Assembly: GCA_002683825.1 (NCBI GenBank)
Contig: NYUD01000091.1
Span: 124,001-188,000, forward strand
Length of the DNA: 64,000 nucleotides
Source: Planctomycetota bacterium
GTDB lineage: Bacteria > Planctomycetota > UBA1135 > GCA-002686595
Direction: 5' to 3'
Each line of letters starts with the position of its first letter. The stretch's first letter is position 1. The position numbers and the translations under genes were made by a program. The notes beneath the pieces were generated by a model. The model saw nothing but the letters and a program-made list of their open reading frames with translations, was not told where the DNA came from and ran no database searches. Of this stretch, positions 62,094-64,000 are shown piece after piece.

Positions 62094-63386
62094 ATGAATC
62101 CAGAGAAAAGCCCGGAGACCGCTCAGCTCATCTACGGCGGCAAGACCTACGAGCTTCCCGTGGTCGAGGGGGCCGAGGGGGAGAGGGCCGTGGATATCTC
62201 GCGTCTGCGAAAGGAATCGGGCCTCATCACGCTCGACACCGGCTACGGCAACACCGGAGCGTGCAAGAGTGCCATCACGTTCATCGACGGCGAAAAGGGA
62301 ATCCTTCGCTATCGCGGTTATCCGATCGAGGATCTCGCCGAGCACAGCACCTTCCTGGAAGTTGCGTGGCTGCTTCTTTACGGCGAGCTGCCGGCGAGGG
62401 GCGAGCTCGACACCTTTCTCGAAGAGATAACGCAGCACACGATGCTGCACGAGGACTACCGCAGGTTCTTCGGCTTCATGCCGAAGAGCGCCCATCCCAT
62501 GCCCGTTGCTGCGGCTGCGGTCGCCGCGCTCTCGACGTTCTACCGCGAGGCCGACACCGAGGACCGCATCTATCGCGCGGTCGTGCGGCTGCTGGCAAAG
62601 ATGCCGACCATCGCGACCTATGCGTACAAGCACTCCATCGGCCAACCGCCGATGTATCCTCGCAACGACCTCGACTACGCCTCGAACTTCCTCTACATGA
62701 TGTTCGGTACGCCCTGCGAGGAGTATTCCGTCGATCCTGTGATTGCCAGGGCTTTGGATCTTCTGCTGATCTTGCATGCCGATCACGAGCAGAACTGCTC
62801 GACCTCCACGGTGCGTCTTGTGGGCAGCTCGCTCTCGAGTCTCTACGCCACGATCGCTTCGGGGATCAGCGCGTTGTGGGGGCCCCTGCACGGCGGTGCG
62901 AACCAGAAGGTCATCGAGATGCTCGAGCGCATCGCGCTCGAGGAAGGTTCGGCGGATCTTTTCCTCGAGAGAGCCAAGAGCAAGGGCGATACGACCCGTC
63001 TGATGGGCTTCGGCCATCGCGTCTACAAGAGCTACGACCCGCGAGCTGCGATCCTCAAGGAGACCTGCAAAGAGGTGATTCTGGCGGTCGGCGGCTCGTC
63101 GCGCCTGCTCGAGATCGCGATGCGATTGGAAGAGGTTGCCTTGTCCGACGACTACTTCGTTTCGCGCCGGCTGTACCCGAACGTCGATTTCTACTCGGGC
63201 GTCATCTATCAAGCGATCGGCATCCCGGTGAACATGTTTACCGTGATGTTCACGATGGGGCGTCTCCCCGGATGGATCGCGCAGTGGATCGAGATGCGCA
63301 ACGACCCCGCCTTCCGCATCGGGCGCCCGCGCCAGATCTACACCGGCCCCCAAGAACGCCCCTACGTGCCCCGCGAAGAGCGCTAG
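62094..63386 (+). CDS. gltA: Citrate synthase
   Basis: 430 codons from an ATG at 62094. It condenses oxaloacetate and acetyl-CoA to citrate, entering the TCA cycle. The active-site residues are all seen: DHEQNCSTSTVRLVGSSLSS, WGPLHGGANQKVIEMLERI, MGFGHRVYKSYDPRA and DFYSGVIYQAIGIPVNMFTV. The N-terminal DTGYGNTGACKSAITFIDGE and LRYRGYPIEDLAEHSTFLEV fit the type II hexameric Gram-negative form. It is probably monocistronic; no clear terminator follows before the next gene 26 bp downstream. Confidence 0.96.
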   Translation: MNPEKSPETAQLIYGGKTYELPVVEGAEGERAVDISRLRKESGLITLDTGYGNTGACKSAITFIDGEKGILRYRGYPIEDLAEHSTFLEVAWLLLYGELPARGELDTFLEEITQHTMLHEDYRRFFGFMPKSAHPMPVAAAAVAALSTFYREADTEDRIYRAVVRLLAKMPTIATYAYKHSIGQPPMYPRNDLDYASNFLYMMFGTPCEEYSVDPVIARALDLLLILHADHEQNCSTSTVRLVGSSLSSLYATIASGISALWGPLHGGANQKVIEMLERIALEEGSADLFLERAKSKGDTTRLMGFGHRVYKSYDPRAAILKETCKEVILAVGGSSRLLEIAMRLEEVALSDDYFVSRRLYPNVDFYSGVIYQAIGIPVNMFTVMFTMGRLPGWIAQWIEMRNDPAFRIGRPRQIYTGPQERPYVPREER

Positions 63387-63411
63387 CGGCCTCGATGCCC
63401 TGGAGTAGCCC

Positions 63412-64000
63412 ATGACCCGACGGTGGCGTCCATGGGGGCTTCTTCTGGTTTTTGTGGCTGCCGCGGCGATCGGGTTCCTGGGTCCGATCTTTCTGCAGCG
63501 GCGGCGTGCGGAAATCGAGGTGCGGGAGTGGCTCGAGATCGTGACCAGCGAGCCGGCAGAGGAGCGCCCGACCGGGGCTCAGGCTCTCCTGCGGGAGCTT
63601 CGTGGGGAACTCTGTTCCGCCCAAGAGCAGGAGGACGGATTGTTCTCCGACGGTTTTCCGACGAACACGGTGACAGCCCTGCTCGAGAGCGGGAGCCTCG
63701 AGGGGGGAAGCGAACACCCCCTCACAGCCCAGCTCGAGTGCTTGGAGCAGATCCTGTCGTCGAGCGCGGGCCGTATCCAGCTCGTGGGTTCCAGGACTTC
63801 CCGGGTGAGTGTCGTGCCCGACTACGAAGCGCTCATGGACCCACAGATGCAGACCCGGGACTGTTTCTCCCTCTGGATCGATCTCTTGATCGTTGCGGCT
63901 TTCGAAGGGGGGGAAGGCTCCGATGCGGCATACGGTCTGGGCCGAGCTCTGGACGTCGCGCGCCTGATGGACAACAGCCTGATGGTCGGTGGGCTGAGAC
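63412..64000 (+). CDS. Membrane-anchored hypothetical protein, 3' end outside window
   Basis: 196 codons visible from an ATG at 63412, open to the window edge. The N-terminus is a basic/hydrophobic anchor (WGLLLVFVAAAAIGFLGPIF) followed by a soluble helical region (VREWLEIVTSEPAEERPTG, LLRELRGELCSAQEQEDGLF, QLECLEQILSSSAGRIQLVG). I do not recognise the family; planctomycete-type proteins with one anchor and an all-helical exterior often look like this. Function unknown. Confidence 0.65.
   Translation, partial: MTRRWRPWGLLLVFVAAAAIGFLGPIFLQRRRAEIEVREWLEIVTSEPAEERPTGAQALLRELRGELCSAQEQEDGLFSDGFPTNTVTALLESGSLEGGSEHPLTAQLECLEQILSSSAGRIQLVGSRTSRVSVVPDYEALMDPQMQTRDCFSLWIDLLIVAAFEGGEGSDAAYGLGRALDVARLMDNSLMVGGLR

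Overview
This is a 64 kb stretch of a GC-rich, gene-dense bacterial chromosome with no mobile elements. Many genes overlap by 4 bp (ATGA) and form operons. LptE-like and BamD-like lipoproteins and an AsmA-type protein point to a cell with an outer membrane. A caa3-type cytochrome oxidase points to aerobic respiration. The gene mix (c-di-AMP cyclase fused to YbbR, HEAT-repeat lipoproteins, two ECF sigma factors, a histone-fold protein) would fit a Planctomycetota- or Myxococcota-like lineage, but I cannot place it securely from sequence alone.

Layout: (1) 0-4.7 kb: a partial HEAT lipoprotein, a DUF3108 protein, YgfZ, and an ECF sigma / zinc anti-sigma / membrane-protein operon. (2) 4.9-13.3 kb: a complete caa3 oxidase and assembly operon (cytochrome c, coxB, coxA, ctaA, ctaB, coxC, coxD, SCO1, DUF420). 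It ends in a small membrane protein whose frame runs through an in-frame TGA at a CxxC position, followed by a SECIS-like hairpin; I read this as a selenoprotein. (3) 13.4-19.5 kb: a Tat-exported propeller-like protein, hpt, an RluD-type synthase, TruD with a long Arg/Gly/Asp-rich tail, and MTA phosphorylase. (4) 19.5-34.2 kb: peptidases (M28, Lon, HExxH, M1), a glycosylasparaginase, an EF-hand protein, a DegT aminotransferase, an AGCS symporter, and a peroxidase-related (AhpD-like) protein with a second in-frame TGA, in a CxxCxxxH motif and again followed by a SECIS-like hairpin. (5) 34.2-43.5 kb, minus strand: a Nudix hydrolase, RNase P RNA, RuvX, an HDOD protein, mannose-1-phosphate guanylyltransferase, a giant AsmA-like protein and alanine racemase. 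(6) 43.7 kb: a small lysine-tailed bacterial histone with its own promoter and terminator. (7) 44-55.7 kb, minus strand: a long housekeeping/envelope run, corC-recO-bamD-lptE-ftsH-folP-cdaA/ybbR-glmM-tsaB. (8) 55.9-64 kb: an ECF sigma factor, hutI-ftcD-M20 amidohydrolase (histidine catabolism), a secreted protein, PilZ, GNAT, citrate synthase and a partial membrane-anchored protein.

The main result is the pair of recoded TGA codons at 13123 and 33836. Each replaces a cysteine of a redox CxxC motif in an otherwise uninterrupted frame, and each has a hairpin at the spacing expected of bacterial SECIS elements. Standard annotation would truncate or split both genes. No selA/selB/selC/selD gene is visible in this window, so the genome must carry them elsewhere if the reading is right.
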